Notes under the pieces: model-generated
Databases searched by the model: none
What the model saw: only the letters and a program-made list of their open reading frames with translations
What the model was told of the DNA's origin: nothing
In this document: piece by piece, positions 31,865-43,410 of the stretch
Layout of the letters: each line of letters begins with the position of its first letter
Numbering within the stretch: the first letter of the stretch is position 1
Made by a program: the position numbers and the translations under genes
Assembly (NCBI GenBank): GCA_022575985.1
Contig: JAKSXM010000263.1
Location: forward strand, 12,008,001-12,072,000
DNA: 64,000 nucleotides
Reading direction: 5' to 3'
From: Anagrus nilaparvatae
Lineage: Eukaryota; Arthropoda; Insecta; Hymenoptera; Mymaridae

Positions 31865-33724
31865 GACAATATATTTTTGTTTTTTGTAAAATTAAAATAA
31901 TAATAGCTGGAAATCATTGTATAATTTAGTTATTAATTTAATAATATGTCCAGCGTTAACAATTTTATTTTTTCTATAATATAAAAAAAAAGAAAACTCA
32001 TATCTAATAAAATAAACCTTCTGGTTTATCTATTCAAAAGTTATTAAAAAAAGAAGTTTTTATGCTAAAAAACATCGCCTTAATCAATCAGAATCTTACC
32101 TAATCCCTAACCCTAATTATATTTACCAAAAAATATCTTCAAACCAATGATATAAATTGATATAGCAAATGAAACAAGATTGGAGGAAACGCTGCGCTGG
32201 TCCAGTGATTACATGCAATAACTGCAAACTAGTAAAAAATGGATATTGGCACAACGTGAAATTTTTTTTATGGCTTTAATCCAATTACAGATGGGAAAAT
32301 ATCACCAGCAAAGAATATTTAAGAGCCCTGACAATTTGACAAGGTTTTCGGCTAAAAACTAGTGCGACAACATTAAGCAGACCTATTAATAAACTATTGT
32401 TACTAATGTCTATAAATCAGATAAAAATAATTCTAGATTGAAACTATCCTATATATTTTGATTGTATCCGTTTTATTTATTATTTATTCTAATCTAAAAT
32501 ATGTAAAAAAAATTTTTTTTTTTTTAAATTACAAAAACTTGTAACACGTGTGTTTTCGTATTTTAATAACCTAATAACCAACTTATTTTAATTGACCTGC
32601 ATAATTAATTATGCAACTTCGTAAATTTTTATTGTATGAATTCAATATCTTTTATTTTCTCACTCTCATTTTATTTCATAAATTGGATAGGAGGAATCTT
32701 GTAAATTATATATAAAAAAAATAAAGGGAAAAAATTGAGAGAGAGTGACACAAACTCGCTCGTGCTATCTTAAGTCTTCAGATGCACTACTTAGTGCTTC
32801 GTATCACGTCGCACAGGTGAAAATGAAAATATATTTTTAAAATTTTTTTAAAGAAATTCATTGTACTATGAATAAATTATTGTAATATAAGCCTTTCAAT
32901 TTTAAAAAACACGTAATTCATTATGTTTTATTTATATTCTTTATTTAATGGACAAAATATTTTTTTGTCTTGAAAGAAAAATTAAATTAAATTTTGATAT
33001 TATAGAATGTTATACATAAGATTATTCAATTATCATTATTCCAAGAGTAAAGGGGGCAAAGCCTTGTTTGAGAGATTGGGGATGAAGCCAATACAAAAAA
33101 AATTAATAGTAGATCTTTAAAAATGTATAAGCTATAAAAATACAAAATAAATGTCTTACTTGTAAGTAAAAAAATAATTTAAAAGTTTTTTTTTTGTTTT
33201 AGGTACTACGAATAAAGCCTCCACTATGCATTTCAAAAAAAAATGCAGATTTTGCAACAGAAGTATTAATGAAATCAATCAAAAATTTTGTTTCTTATTG
33301 TAAAACTTTAAAATAATAAATTATATTTTCAATTTTTTTCTGTATACCTTAAATACTATAGATGATATATTTTTTAATGCTATACACAAAGCTGTAAAAT
33401 TTTCACCTGGAATATTTTGCCATTATTAAAATTTCCCCCGATTAATGCACACAGCTAAAAAGCTGAAATAATCTAAAAAGAAAAACATAAACTACATTTT
33501 TTTAAATTAAACTAGTTAAAATAGCGAGTTATTTGAAAAAATTTGTTTAAGGTAGGCTGCTACTTGGCGCGCCCGCGGTGTCAAGCAAAATCCGCAAATT
33601 AGTTTACAGAAAAACGGGAAGAGATAATGGAAAAATTTTTTGGGATATAATAAATGAACTAATAAAGTACGTAAAAAAGTTTTTTTAAATTAATTTTTAA
33701 AATTTCTTATGTGTTTAAATTTCA
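31865..33724. other. Intergenic, no gene recognised
   Basis: AT-rich. GC-richer patches at 32740-32815 and 33560-33590 (TTGGCGCGCCCGCGG) stand out but show no open frame or family signature that I recognise. Confidence 0.45.
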
Positions 33725-34102
33725 TTTGAAGTTCAAGAATTTTCGCCGTAAAGAGCCGATGATACCATTGATAACTAAAGATTGGCAGTACCTAAAAAAA
33801 AAAAAAAAAATAAAAATATAATTAATATGAGTATGGTCATCGCGTGAACTAAAATTTTTAATTTTGGTCAAAAAAAAAAGTTATAAAGATTTTAAAAAAA
33901 ATTTCGAAAAAAAAAAATCACTTTTTTTTTAAAATCTTTATAACTTTTTTTTTTTTTGGCCAAAATTAAAAAGTTAAGTTCACGCGATGACCATACTCAT
34001 ATTAATTATATTTTTATTTTTTTTTTTTTTTTTAGGTACTGCCAATCTTTAGTTATCAATGGTATCATCGGGTCTTTCCGGCGAAAATTCTTGAACTTGA
34101 AC
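33725..34102. mobile_element. Foldback MITE, ~185-bp arms
   Basis: The left arm, reading GAAGTTCAAGAATTTTCGCC, GATGATACCATTGATAACTA and AGATTGGCAGTACCT, is the inverted partner of the right arm ending at 34102. The centre (near 33913) is an A/T homopolymer-rich mirror around AAGTTATAAAGATTTT. No coding capacity, no clear target duplication. Confidence 0.8.
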
Positions 34103-34793
34103 ATTAAATATTTACATTACCAGAGAATTTTTTAATTATCCTGAAAAATAGAAGTAAAGATTATATTATTGATATTGTATCGAAAATATTATATTTTATA
34201 CATAATTAATGTATAAAAAATATATAAATTTCTATTCAATGGGTATATGAGAGATCATTTTAAATTATCTATCATCTTCTATCTTCTAATACGAAATAAA
34301 TAAATAAACAAAACATCAGAGCTAATTTTTTTTTAATTATCTTGCTAGCTTTTCTTGAGTAAAATACAGACTAAATATGTACATTATTACCACAGTTCTA
34401 TCACAGACAGTTACACAATTAGCTTGTGATTCACTCAACTTATAAGGAGAATTTTAAGACGGCTTTTCGTGAAGGTAGGTATATTTTAATGGAGCTTGAG
34501 GCATTAAAACGCTAGACCCCTATTCCCCATTTTGTGTAATGTAAAAGTAGTGTTTTGTGTTGTATTTTATGTAAAATTAAAATTGTTATTCTATTATCAG
34601 CTAATTATATATCTAATTCTCTCCCATTGCATGTTTTGTATTTGTGCTGTTCATATTTTACTTCATAATAATTTGACCTGCTAATTTAGTTATTCATAGC
34701 TGGAGTTGCTAGATTGGTGTCCAGGACTTGCTAAATAATTAAATTTTAATAATCAGCAAGACCTGGATAAATTTCCAAAATTGTGACAGTTAT
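34103..34793. other. Intergenic / unrecognised
   Basis: AT-rich. Possibly the deleted downstream part of the Pao element, but no pol motifs can be read. Confidence 0.4.
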
Positions 34794-35131
34794 CTATGAA
34801 TGGGAGTCTATAAAGCGAACAGATTCGTTTCTAGAGAAAGTTTCTGAAAAATGACGTTCACAGGCAGCGTCATCTGAAGACGCATGTCGATCTAGCATGT
34901 CGGAAACGGGAAATTCTATTTCCAAAAACTTTTGTAATTGATGACGAAGCTCTTTGTATGCAGCGTGAATTGAGGTTAAGTTTTGAGAAGATAGTAAATT
35001 ATTAATATCAGAACATGAGGAGAAGAGCAACTAAGAATCGAACCCAAAGTGATTTTCTGAGTCAAGGCTTCGCCAGGATTGCCCTTTTTAAGACCTTCCT
35101 CTATGATGTAAATAAAATTACCAAGTATTAA

Positions 35132-35162
<31 letters not shown>

Positions 35163-35219
35163 AATGTACGATGAGACATTGTCAAAAACAAGAGCTTCAG
35201 TATCATAAATATAATTATT
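34794..35219 (-). pseudogene. BEL/Pao pol fragment (after the protease, before the reverse transcriptase)
   Basis: Minus-strand translation gives LILGNFIYIIEEGLKKGNPGEALTQK, ITLGSILS, then LTSIHAAYKELRHQLQKF and DAACERHFSETFSRNESVRF. In Pao-type polyproteins such segments link the protease to the reverse transcriptase. Several frames are needed, and a CT microsatellite (35127-35157) interrupts the sequence. It continues, on the same strand, the gag-protease fragment at 43548-44060. The Harbinger element 35223-43507 lies exactly between the two, so both are parts of one Pao copy split by that insertion. The rest of pol is missing at the left. Confidence 0.8.
35127..35157. repeat. CT microsatellite
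   Basis: Uninterrupted CT dinucleotides within the Pao fragment. Confidence 0.9.
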
Positions 35220-35222
35220 ATT

Positions 35223-35319
35223 GACTAAGTTTACAGGCGCTGCAGTTTAGGCAAAGTTAGTTAAGATAAGTCAGTTTACTAACTTAACTTCGCTCTAAAC
35301 TAACTGCGTTTACACGGAC
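35223..35319 (+). repeat. Harbinger left terminal inverted repeat
   Basis: Inverted partner of 43411-43507. Contains a nested motif pair (AGTTAGTTAAGATAAGTCAG and TTTACTAACTTAACTT). Confidence 0.92.
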
Positions 35320-35563
35320 GATGAAGTCAGTTAAAAATCCTATAACGTTTTGCTAGTTCATCCTGCGGTTTTGCTTATCGTTCTCATAAAAGTTTACAGA
35401 AAGAAAGATAAATAAAAAAAAAATATACTTTATTTTGCTCTAATTTAAAAATATAAAATTTTGGATATTTTAAATAAAAATAAATATCATTCAATTGTCC
35501 TTAAATAAATTTTTTATGCATGATGTGACAAGTTAACCTCTAAATCTAATATAAATAAAGAAG
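35320..35563. promoter_or_regulatory. Harbinger 5' non-coding region before the transposase
   Basis: It lies between the left inverted repeat and the transposase ATG at 35564. AT-rich. A promoter must lie here or in the inverted repeat, but no specific element is recognisable. Confidence 0.3.
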
Positions 35564-37001
35564 ATGCAGCTTAGTGAAAATATGCTAATGCTTTTTTCAG
35601 CAGTTTTAGATGAACATTTAAAACGCATTAAACAATTATTACTCCAGTGTAATAAATATATATACAAAATTGTGCAGTTTAATCGCGTTTTCCTACAAAT
35701 TTTTCTGGAAATAATTTTTGAATTTTCTAAAATAGATGATGGCCCTGCTTATACTTTTTTTAAAGACAAGTCGTTTTGGATGAAAGTACGTTGTCAAGCT
35801 TGGTGGATACATGTCTTGTATCACTATGATGATGATGATTGGCTTGAAAATTTTAGAGTGACAAGGTCAACATTTTTACACATTTGTGATAAATTGCGTC
35901 TACTATTGAATCCTGAAGATGTTCCTGTAAATTTACAGTCAAGAGAGCCTGTTAGTGTAGAAAAAAAAATAGCAATGACTTTGTATTTTCTCAGCAGCTG
36001 TTCAGAATATCGAGTGGTTGGAAATGCTTTTGGAGTTCATAAATCGACTGTAAATATGTTCATGAAGTTGTAAATGCAATTAATAAAATATTAATGCCTG
36101 ATTTAATTAAAATGCCTGATTATGAAGAGTGTCTTGAAATTTCTGATTTCTTTGAAAATAAGTATGGAATACCAAAAATTATAGGAGCAGTCGATGGATC
36201 ACATGTTCCAAGATTACCTCCTTCTGACGGCTACAGAGATTTTATTAATAGGAAAGGTTATGCTTCCTTAGTGCTACAAGGATTTGTTGACCGCAAGTTA
36301 AGGTAAATTTAAAATGAATGAATTTATAATTACATATTTTTAAATAAATTAATTATAACCCTCTTTTAATTCTTAAAAGGTTTCGAAATATAAATTGCCA
36401 AAGTCCTGGATCAAGTCACGATGCTGCTGTATTTGGTAGGTCAGGACTATATCAGCATCATCGACGTATCATCATCGACATACCTCAAGTAAGTTCACCA
36501 TTAAACAATTTAGTAAAATTAATTTTGTTGATAACTTTAAAGCTACAACTAAAGTTTTAATTTAAGGTTACAAGTCAAATTCAAAATATAAACGTCCCTT
36601 TTATGATAGTAGCTGATCATGCCTATCCTTTGTTGTCTTGGGTAATTAAAGCTTTTCCTGGTCAAGTTGATGAACAAAAAGAAGTATTTAATAAAAGCTT
36701 AAGTGCTATACGAGTAGTAACCGAGTGTGCATTTGGGCGCCTCCAAGCTCGTTTTCGCTGTTTGATGAAACGATTAGATTTAGATTATACTTTTGTGCCT
36801 CAAGTAGTAGCTGCTTGTTGTACATTACACAATATTGTGGAAAACAGAGGAGACCCTTTTCCAAGAAGATGGGAGAGACATGCCGAAAGAGCAATACAAA
36901 ACCAACCAGAAACTGAAGCTTACTTAGAAAACAACCAGAATTATGCTAAATTAGTAAGAGAAGCCTTATTCAAAAATTTTGTTCAAAATTTTTATCAATA
37001 A
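35564..37001 (+). pseudogene. PIF/Harbinger DDE transposase, one frameshift
   Basis: Cuts and inserts the Harbinger element. Start ATG 35564. The N-terminal helix-turn-helix-like region includes TLYFLSSCSEYRVVGNAFGVHKSTV. Near 36058 the frame slips (from MFMKL-stop to the frame reading HEVVNAINKILMPD), equal to one lost or two gained bases. The catalytic core follows: first Asp in GAVDGSHV (36185-36208), second Asp in SPGSSHDAAVFGRSGLY (about 36405-36455), ADHAYPLLSW, and the Glu in TECAFGRLQARF (36721-36756). Two short introns fit GT..AG rules and restore the frame: 36303-36379 (77 bp) and 36489-36566 (78 bp). Apart from the frameshift near 36058 the domains look whole, so this is a recently broken copy. 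The convergent partner gene is at 41611-43162. Confidence 0.88.
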
Positions 37002-37898
37002 GCTAACGACAACACAAAAAATTCATAAAAATTTGTAAGATAATTATAATTTTGAATTGTAAAAAAAATTGTAAATAAAGTTTTATTTTTTCAAATACAA
37101 TTGTTCATGTTATTTAAACCAAGAATAATAAAAAAGACCCAACCCTGTAATTATGAAAAATTAATTCAAAATAATTTCAATCGAAGAGAAAGGTTTAAAA
37201 TTTTAAATTGCAGTTTATCAATATTTTTTTTAATATTTTTTTTAATTATATAATTTTTATGTATGTAGTACATTTAATTGCCAAAGTTTATGAGAACATA
37301 AAACTAAATATCAATATTAAAAAATATAATTTTTCTAATCATTTATATTTATGAAATCAAACTTTAAATTTAAATTAAAAAAATTCACAAAACGTAAGGT
37401 ACAAAAGAAAAAATGTATTATTATACATTATACATACCTATTATCTAATAAGTTATTATATTTATATGCAATGATGAAAAATATTGTATTTAAATTTAAA
37501 AAATTATTTATCTTTAATTTAATCTATTTCAAGAAAAAAACTGAGATTGATCCTACTAAATTAAAAAAACCCAACTAACTTTATCAGATATAATAATTTA
37601 TATGAGATCAATTATTAAATTGACTTTAATTTTAATTCAGTAATTTTAAGTAATTTTAATATATATTAATTTTTTTAATAAATATTTGCAAAAATTTTGT
37701 TTCAAATAAATAATTAAATTTTAATAAAATTGCATTAATTATAACTATAAATTCACGTTTTATAAATTACTGTATAATACTTTTTTGCACTTTAATTATC
37801 AGTCAACACTTAATATTTAACTACAAAAATTTACATTCATTACTTCATATTTTTTAATCATTAATTTATAATAAAAGACTTGAATATCAGTAACAGCT
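37002..37898. other. Harbinger non-coding sequence between transposase and LINE insertion
   Basis: Very AT-rich, with AATAAA near 37074, a plausible polyadenylation signal for the transposase transcript. No gene. The 75-codon plus-strand frame is low-complexity lysine/isoleucine sequence. Confidence 0.5.
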
Positions 37899-38219
37899 TA
37901 ACACTACTTATAATTTTTTTTTTTTTTTTTTTTTTAAGGGAAATATGTGAATCTTACATCAGCCATGGAGTGTTTGCGGGCCTTAAAGACCCGCAAATTT
38001 CCATGACCGCCCAGTTGTACAAAGTGTACAACTGGGAGACCACCGGCGACCGCGGTCGCCGGCTACGCCCCAGATTCTTACTGGATAAACACACTTTAAA
38101 CCCCCCGCGCTTGTTTGTCCCAAACCGGAACTCCCTTTTCAGGTATAACTTCAGTTTGGGACGCGCAGCCTAGGCAGCTGGCCGCTGCCTTCCCCCATGC
38201 CTAGGGGCAGGAGAGCTCT

Positions 38220-41200
38220 CTACGATAGAAAGCCCTCCTCCTTCTTCTGCAACAAGGTGGTCCTTACGTACTCTGCTACTTTGTTCCAATTTTCGGAACT
38301 CCGTAGCATTTCCGGGACCACCGTCTCCGGCCTCCAAATCGGGAAGGGCGGGCGCCCCTCCGCGTAGCGCACACATTCGAAGAATGTGTGCTCTACTGTA
38401 TCATCTAAGCCCGGACAGTGCAAGCACTCCTTTGTTGCCACCTTATGCCAATGCTTCAACATGACACGGAAATACCCGTGCCCGGTCAGGAATTGGGTAA
38501 GGTAGAAATCCACCTCCCCATGCTGTCGTCCCATCCATGCCTGCAGGTCTGAGATCAGTCTGCGCGTCCACAGGGCATTTTTCTCTTGGTTCTTTTTCCA
38601 TCGTTTCTTCCATGCTTTCATAGAGTTGAAGCGGGTGCGAGTGGAAGCCACTTCGCGCTCATCTACGTTCTCGTAGATGAATTTCCGCTCCAACGCTAGC
38701 AGGTCAATGGGTATCACCGAAGCAACAACCTGGATCGCCTCTAGAGATACCGTGTGGTATCCGCAGGCGATCCCCACTGCCGCCTGCCTCTGTACCGACG
38801 ATATTTTTCGTCTGTACTTGGCAGTTTCTGTGGTTTTCGCCCAGACTTCTGATCCGTAGAGCAGGACAGAGTTGACGACTGACATCAGGAGCCTCCGCTT
38901 CCTTGGTTTGGGTCCCCCAATGTTGGCCATGAGCCTTGACAGGGAGTATGCGGCCGACGCTGCCTTTTCACACGACCTCTGAAATTGCTCCCAGAAGGTC
39001 AGCTTGTTATCAAGCTGAACTCCCAGGTATTTCACCGATGTTCTGGTTCGGATCGTGTGAGCGTTTCCGCCGTCGTCGATAATTACATCGAAGTCGGTGG
39101 GAACCCTTCGACGGGTCAGCAGTACGATCTCCGTTTTTGGGATCGCAAGCTGGAGCCCGTGATCGCCCATCCAGAGGTTGATCCGTCTCATGACTAGATT
39201 CAACCTCTCCTGGGTCACTTCCATGTCCCTGCCAGTTACGGTCAGGGCCACGTCGTCGGCGTACCTGATCAGGGAAACTCCTTCCGGGAGGTGGACGCGC
39301 AACAAGCCATCATAAAAGGCATTCCACAGGTCCGGTCCGAGAACCAAACCTTGCGCGATGCCTGCACTCAAAACCCTTTCACGCCTTCCATCCAGCGTGT
39401 CGTAGAGCAGTCTCCGGTCCCGCAGGTAATCCTTTAGTACGCTACCCAGATACCTGGGTATCCGGAAATCGTACTCGAGGGACCGGATCATGTCATCCCA
39501 CCTGGCCGAGTTGAAAGCGTTTTTGACGTCCAGCGTTACCAGAAGGACGTCCTTGCGAATTGCAGGCCGCTTTTCCCTCTCAGCCTCTACGGTATCCACG
39601 ACACGCCGAATGGCGTCTATCGTAGAATGCCCTTCACGAAAACCATGCTGCTCCTCAGAGAGACCACCGCCCTCCTCGATTGCCCTTCTGAGCCTTGCCC
39701 GGAGCAAGCTTTCCATCACCTTACCAATGGTATTTAACATACACAAAGGTCTGTAAGATGATGGAGAGTCCGGGGCTCCCCCCTTGCCCTTGTTCAAGAG
39801 CACGAGACGTGCCACCTTCCACTGCTTTGGGAATACTCCAGCCACCAAACAAGCATTGAACATGCTTAACAGGATACCAGGGATTACTTTGACCGCTCTT
39901 TTGAGCACTTCCGCTGGTATCCCGTCCGGCCCCGGCGCCTTGCCATTTTTCATGGCCTTTATGGCCTTGACCATCTCGCCTTCGCTGAACAGCGGCACTT
40001 CCTCCCTGGGTTTCACCTCAACCGGGTTTTCCCGGATGGGCCTTTCGGGGAAGAGAGCACCGACGATCCGTTCAGTCGACGCCGCGTCCATCATGTTGTC
40101 GGACCCCCGGTTCACTTTGCCCATTACGACTTTGTAACCTAGGCCCCAAGGGTCCTTGTTTACATCTTCACGTAATGAACGCAGACATCGAGCCTTGCTT
40201 TGACGGATGGCCTTGGCCAGTCGGTGTTTGGCATCCTTATGTTCCTGAGAAAGAACGGCGGCCTCAGGTCTGTCCCGTGTTCTTTGCGCCTTCCGGAGCT
40301 CAGCTATTTCGGGAGTCCACCAGTACACTGGCTTTCTCCATTTCCAGGGCCTGCGGCGAGGCATCGAGGCATCACAAGCCCCGCATAATAGAGACGTTAC
40401 TTTCTTAACTAAGATTTCAGCCTCATGGGGACTTGTGGCCCCTCCATGCCAAGCGGGGATGGACGCTGACTCGATTCGAAGATACTCTTCGAATCTGTCT
40501 TCGTCCATTTTTGAGACGTTCCAACCCAAGGGGCGCCTCCTGTACGGAGGTCGTTGTGAGGTTCCTTCCAATACCCGGAAGGCGATGTAATGATGATCAC
40601 TACCATTGTATCGATCATCCATCACCCTCCAGTCGCCTATTCGCCCGGACGCAGCTTCTGTAGCGAAGGTTATGTCCGGGATAGAGACACCCCAACCCGG
40701 CCTCTCGTAGGTGGGCCTGTTGCCTCTATTCTGGACCACTAGTTTGCACCTAGTGGCCATTTCGAGCACCATTCGTCCCCTGGGGTTGGTCGTTGGCATC
40801 CCCCATTCCAGAGCCCTGGCGTTGAAGTCTCCACCAAGGATGACGCCACCAGTCGCCGTCCAGACCGTGCTCTCGATGCTGGCCAGCTTTGTAGCCAGCT
40901 CTGCCGGGTTGTCGTTTGAGGAGAGATAGCAACTTATGTAAGTTGTCTCCCCGCACTTGGCCCAGACGTGGCAATTCCCTTTCCCTTGTTTGGTAAGAGA
41001 CGTTTGGGCTCTGCCTCGAAGCCATATGGCGCAGCAGCCAGTGTCATCGGAAAGCCAGTACTTGTGGTTCATGTTGTAATATTGCTCGCTTAGTAAGAAG
41101 ATATTTGCATCCTCTTCGGGAGCAATTTGATCCAACAATGCACCAGCTTCCCGTGCGTGTCGCATGTTCCCTTGGAGAACCTTGATCATTTCCGATGACA

Positions 41201-41276
41201 CCTGCTTCTTGCCACAGCTAGAGCCTCCCTGTAACTGGGGCAGTTTCCCTCTCCAGGATAGTGCTCCGTGGAGCAC
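38220..41276 (-). CDS. LINE ORF2: endonuclease and reverse transcriptase (R1 clade)
   Basis: Nicks target DNA and reverse-transcribes the element RNA at the nick. 1018 residues, uninterrupted. It starts at ATG 41276, overlapping ORF1 coding sequence; the endonuclease proper begins about residue 31 (IKVLQGNMRHAREAGALL), so the real start may differ. Endonuclease motifs: LLSEQYYN, GGDFNARALEWG (near residue 150) and YNGSDHHYIAF. Reverse transcriptase: KAPGPDGIPAEVLK, VTLDVKNAFNSARWDD, GIAQGLVLGPDLWN and the catalytic RYADDVAL (near residue 670). C-terminal zinc-knuckle type CLHCPGLDDTVEHTFFEC (about 951-968). Length and layout fit the R1 clade. Plus-strand frames over it are shadows. A near-identical but truncated copy is at 61310-63951. 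Confidence 0.95.
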   Translation of the reverse strand: MLHGALSWRGKLPQLQGGSSCGKKQVSSEMIKVLQGNMRHAREAGALLDQIAPEEDANIFLLSEQYYNMNHKYWLSDDTGCCAIWLRGRAQTSLTKQGKGNCHVWAKCGETTYISCYLSSNDNPAELATKLASIESTVWTATGGVILGGDFNARALEWGMPTTNPRGRMVLEMATRCKLVVQNRGNRPTYERPGWGVSIPDITFATEAASGRIGDWRVMDDRYNGSDHHYIAFRVLEGTSQRPPYRRRPLGWNVSKMDEDRFEEYLRIESASIPAWHGGATSPHEAEILVKKVTSLLCGACDASMPRRRPWKWRKPVYWWTPEIAELRKAQRTRDRPEAAVLSQEHKDAKHRLAKAIRQSKARCLRSLREDVNKDPWGLGYKVVMGKVNRGSDNMMDAASTERIVGALFPERPIRENPVEVKPREEVPLFSEGEMVKAIKAMKNGKAPGPDGIPAEVLKRAVKVIPGILLSMFNACLVAGVFPKQWKVARLVLLNKGKGGAPDSPSSYRPLCMLNTIGKVMESLLRARLRRAIEEGGGLSEEQHGFREGHSTIDAIRRVVDTVEAEREKRPAIRKDVLLVTLDVKNAFNSARWDDMIRSLEYDFRIPRYLGSVLKDYLRDRRLLYDTLDGRRERVLSAGIAQGLVLGPDLWNAFYDGLLRVHLPEGVSLIRYADDVALTVTGRDMEVTQERLNLVMRRINLWMGDHGLQLAIPKTEIVLLTRRRVPTDFDVIIDDGGNAHTIRTRTSVKYLGVQLDNKLTFWEQFQRSCEKAASAAYSLSRLMANIGGPKPRKRRLLMSVVNSVLLYGSEVWAKTTETAKYRRKISSVQRQAAVGIACGYHTVSLEAIQVVASVIPIDLLALERKFIYENVDEREVASTRTRFNSMKAWKKRWKKNQEKNALWTRRLISDLQAWMGRQHGEVDFYLTQFLTGHGYFRVMLKHWHKVATKECLHCPGLDDTVEHTFFECVRYAEGRPPFPIWRPETVVPEMLRSSENWNKVAEYVRTTLLQKKEEGFLS

Positions 41277-41561
41277 TTATCCTTTCTGGTCTTGCAGAGG
41301 AAGCACTCAGGCTTATCCTTGCTGCACTCTGTCCTCTTATGGGGACATGTGCATATATCTGCCATCTTCGCCACACTTTAAGCAAGCCTTACTTCTGTCT
41401 GGGCCTTTGCAGACATATTGGCTATGTCCATAGCCCAGACATTTGTAGCAGCGCCTCACGTCTGCACGGAGGCGCACTCTACTCGATGCCCAGCCGATCT
41501 GGATTTTGCCCTTTTTGGCCAGGGGTAGAGCATCGGCCTCAAGAAGGTCCACCACGGCCAT
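41186..41561 (-). pseudogene. LINE ORF1 C-terminal remnant (gag-like zinc knuckles)
   Basis: ORF1 proteins of R1-type LINEs bind element RNA. Visible: an RVRLRADVRRCYKCLGYGHS segment with CCHC-type knuckles (CYKCLGYGHSQYVC, then CLKCGED), after which the frame slips and the alternative frame gives CPHKRTECSKDKPECFLC and a C-terminal end GNCPSYREALAVARSRC. The N-terminal part is missing because the copy is 5'-truncated at 41566. The frameshift lies near 41365. The final part overlaps the ORF2 start, as is common in this clade. Confidence 0.8.
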
Positions 41562-41610
41562 CTGGCTAACACTACTTATAATTATTATTTATATAATGAA
41601 CAAGCAGTCT

Positions 41611-43162
41611 TTAATCTTCTGTGGAATCAACTCCAAAATCAACATTTTCAGAGCTGCCTATAATTTTCCTAGCATGACTTGAGGTTGGTGGTTGTTGGAG
41701 CAAGATATCTTTCATGCCATTAATCAATAAAGAAGTGCTTTCAATGGCTATATCGCGATTTTTTCTTAATATTATTTCTGTTGTTTCCTTTTCAAATTTT
41801 TTCTGCTCTTCCCACATCTTTTTTGCAAATTTCTCATGTCTATCAAACGCTTTCTCCTGTAATTCTTCGGCGTTCTGTTTAGCTAATTCTGAATATAAGA
41901 CAGCTGATGGTTTTTTCTTTGGCTTAAAATTTTTAGATCTAATAACGCTATTATCTACTTGGTCATTTTCATTATTTTGCATTTTCTGATGAAAAACATT
42001 TAAAGCTTTTTTTTCTGCTGAGATAATTTTTTCAAATATGCGATCAGAAACCTTAGATTTTTGCATTAAAGGAGTTGTAGTTTGATTTGGCTCCAACAAG
42101 TCTTGTTGTTCGTCATCTTCAAAAATTTTTGGTGTATTAGAATTTTTATTACAGTTCACAAATTCAAAATTGGCATCCAAATTATCATTTTTCTTGCATT
42201 CTTACTGGAACTGCTTATCATTGGTATATAAGAAATTAAAAACTTAGGGATCTGTAGAAAAATTTGGCGAACAAGAGTCCTTATTTGTGTTACGTTCAAA
42301 GAAAACATTAGCTGATTTATCTGCAAAAAATATGCAAAATTTTAATTCAAATTCCTAGTACTTCACTAATGTAAAAAATTTAATTACTTAATGAACAAGC
42401 CTCATCAAATTGATAGAGTTCAGGGTCAACAAATTGTTCTGCAAAAAAAACACAATATTTTAATTTAATTTCTTAAATTATTTCATCTACCAAATAAATT
42501 TTTTTACCAGATAAGCAAGCGCCATCATCAATCTTATCTTTATTCACACCAGGAGATTCTGGCTGAAGATCTATTAATGTGTCACTATCATCCCCTTTCA
42601 TCTTTAGAAACATCAAATGAATTATTTAAATTATTATCATCTACAAAAAAAATATACAGAAAATTTATTTTATTGTATTTTATACTTCATGAATATTCAA
42701 AGTTTTTTAACCTGAAGAGTCGATTCCAATCATATTATTGATAGGTCACCAACCAGTTCATACATTAAATTGTAGAATTTAAATTTATCAAGTTCTTCTT
42801 GCATCGAACTAGCCCCACTCTTGCTTAATTAGCGTTTTAATCCATTAAATGTTTCTAAAAAATATATTTTATAATAATAATAAGAAAAGAAAAACTTTCA
42901 TAAAAAAAAGTACTGAAAATAAAATACATACTCTTTAAATAACCGAATTTCATTATCATTTGTTTAGATGTCTTATTATAACCCCGCCTCTTCATCTCCG
43001 TTTCTATTTTTCCGTACTCTGGTGATTTTTTACATTTTTTACCATCTAATTTAGCCAGAACACTTTGATCTCGCAACAGTTTAAAAACTCTTTTGTTTCT
43101 ACTTCCATCCAAGTACAGCGTTTTCTTTTCTTATTATTTTGAACTGAAGAATTATTTTCCAT
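41611..43162 (-). pseudogene. Harbinger Myb/SANT-like DNA-binding protein gene, broken
   Basis: The second gene of Harbinger elements helps bring the transposase to the DNA ends. An ATG at 43162 opens a basic N-terminus (NNKKRKRCTWMEVETKEF), the first helix of a Myb/SANT-type fold. Near 43085 the frame shifts by one base and continues as LLRDQSVLAKLDGKKCKKSP and YGKIETEMKRRGYNKTSKQM, ending KFGYLK at about 42935. Non-coding AT-rich sequence follows, probably introns (42200-42930), with no confidently assigned borders. The last block (42180-41611) encodes an acidic then lysine/glutamate-rich coiled-coil-like tail (ELQEKAFDRHEKFAKKMWEE). The LINE lies 28 bp beyond its stop. Part of this last block is repeated at the right edge of the window (63949-64000). 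Confidence 0.75.
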
Positions 43163-43410
43163 ATTTGGCAAATTTAAATTAGAGAGATAATTTATTTGAG
43201 GTTATCCTTGCGGAGTTTTTAAAAAAATAATTTAAACATTCATAAAAATATGTAGTTTAAACTATTTTTTAATTAAATTAATTAATTAAAGTTTTAATGC
43301 ACTTTTTTTTTTTTAAATTATTTTATTCCTTTTATTACTAATAAATTTTGAAGAGCGAAAAACGTTCATAAACGTGCAGCACTAAAACCCCGTTTAAAAC
43401 TAACTTTGCC
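43163..43410. other. Harbinger non-coding sequence before the right inverted repeat
   Basis: AT-rich leader of the Myb-like gene. No specific regulatory element seen. Confidence 0.4.

Larger units (their letters stand above)
37916..41566 (-). mobile_element. R1-clade LINE, 5'-truncated, inserted in the Harbinger element (copy 1)
   Basis: The 17-bp sequence TAACACTACTTATAATT occurs at 37899-37915 and 41567-41583 as the target duplication. A T tract at 37916-37935 is the poly(A) tail of this minus-strand insertion. The 5' end (41566) falls inside ORF1, so the copy is 5'-truncated. It is GC-rich (over 50%) against an AT-rich background, which by itself marks it as foreign. The 3' untranslated part is 37936-38219. 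Confidence 0.95.

Noticed and set aside
33560..33590. GC-rich patch TTGGCGCGCCCGCGG, similar to a patch near 18248
   Set aside because: The shared stretch is too short to separate from chance, and no inverted partner or target duplication was found.
38170..41433. Many plus-strand frames of 60-117 codons over the LINE
   Set aside because: They are shadows of the GC-rich ORF2 on the other strand; identical shadows recur over copy 2.
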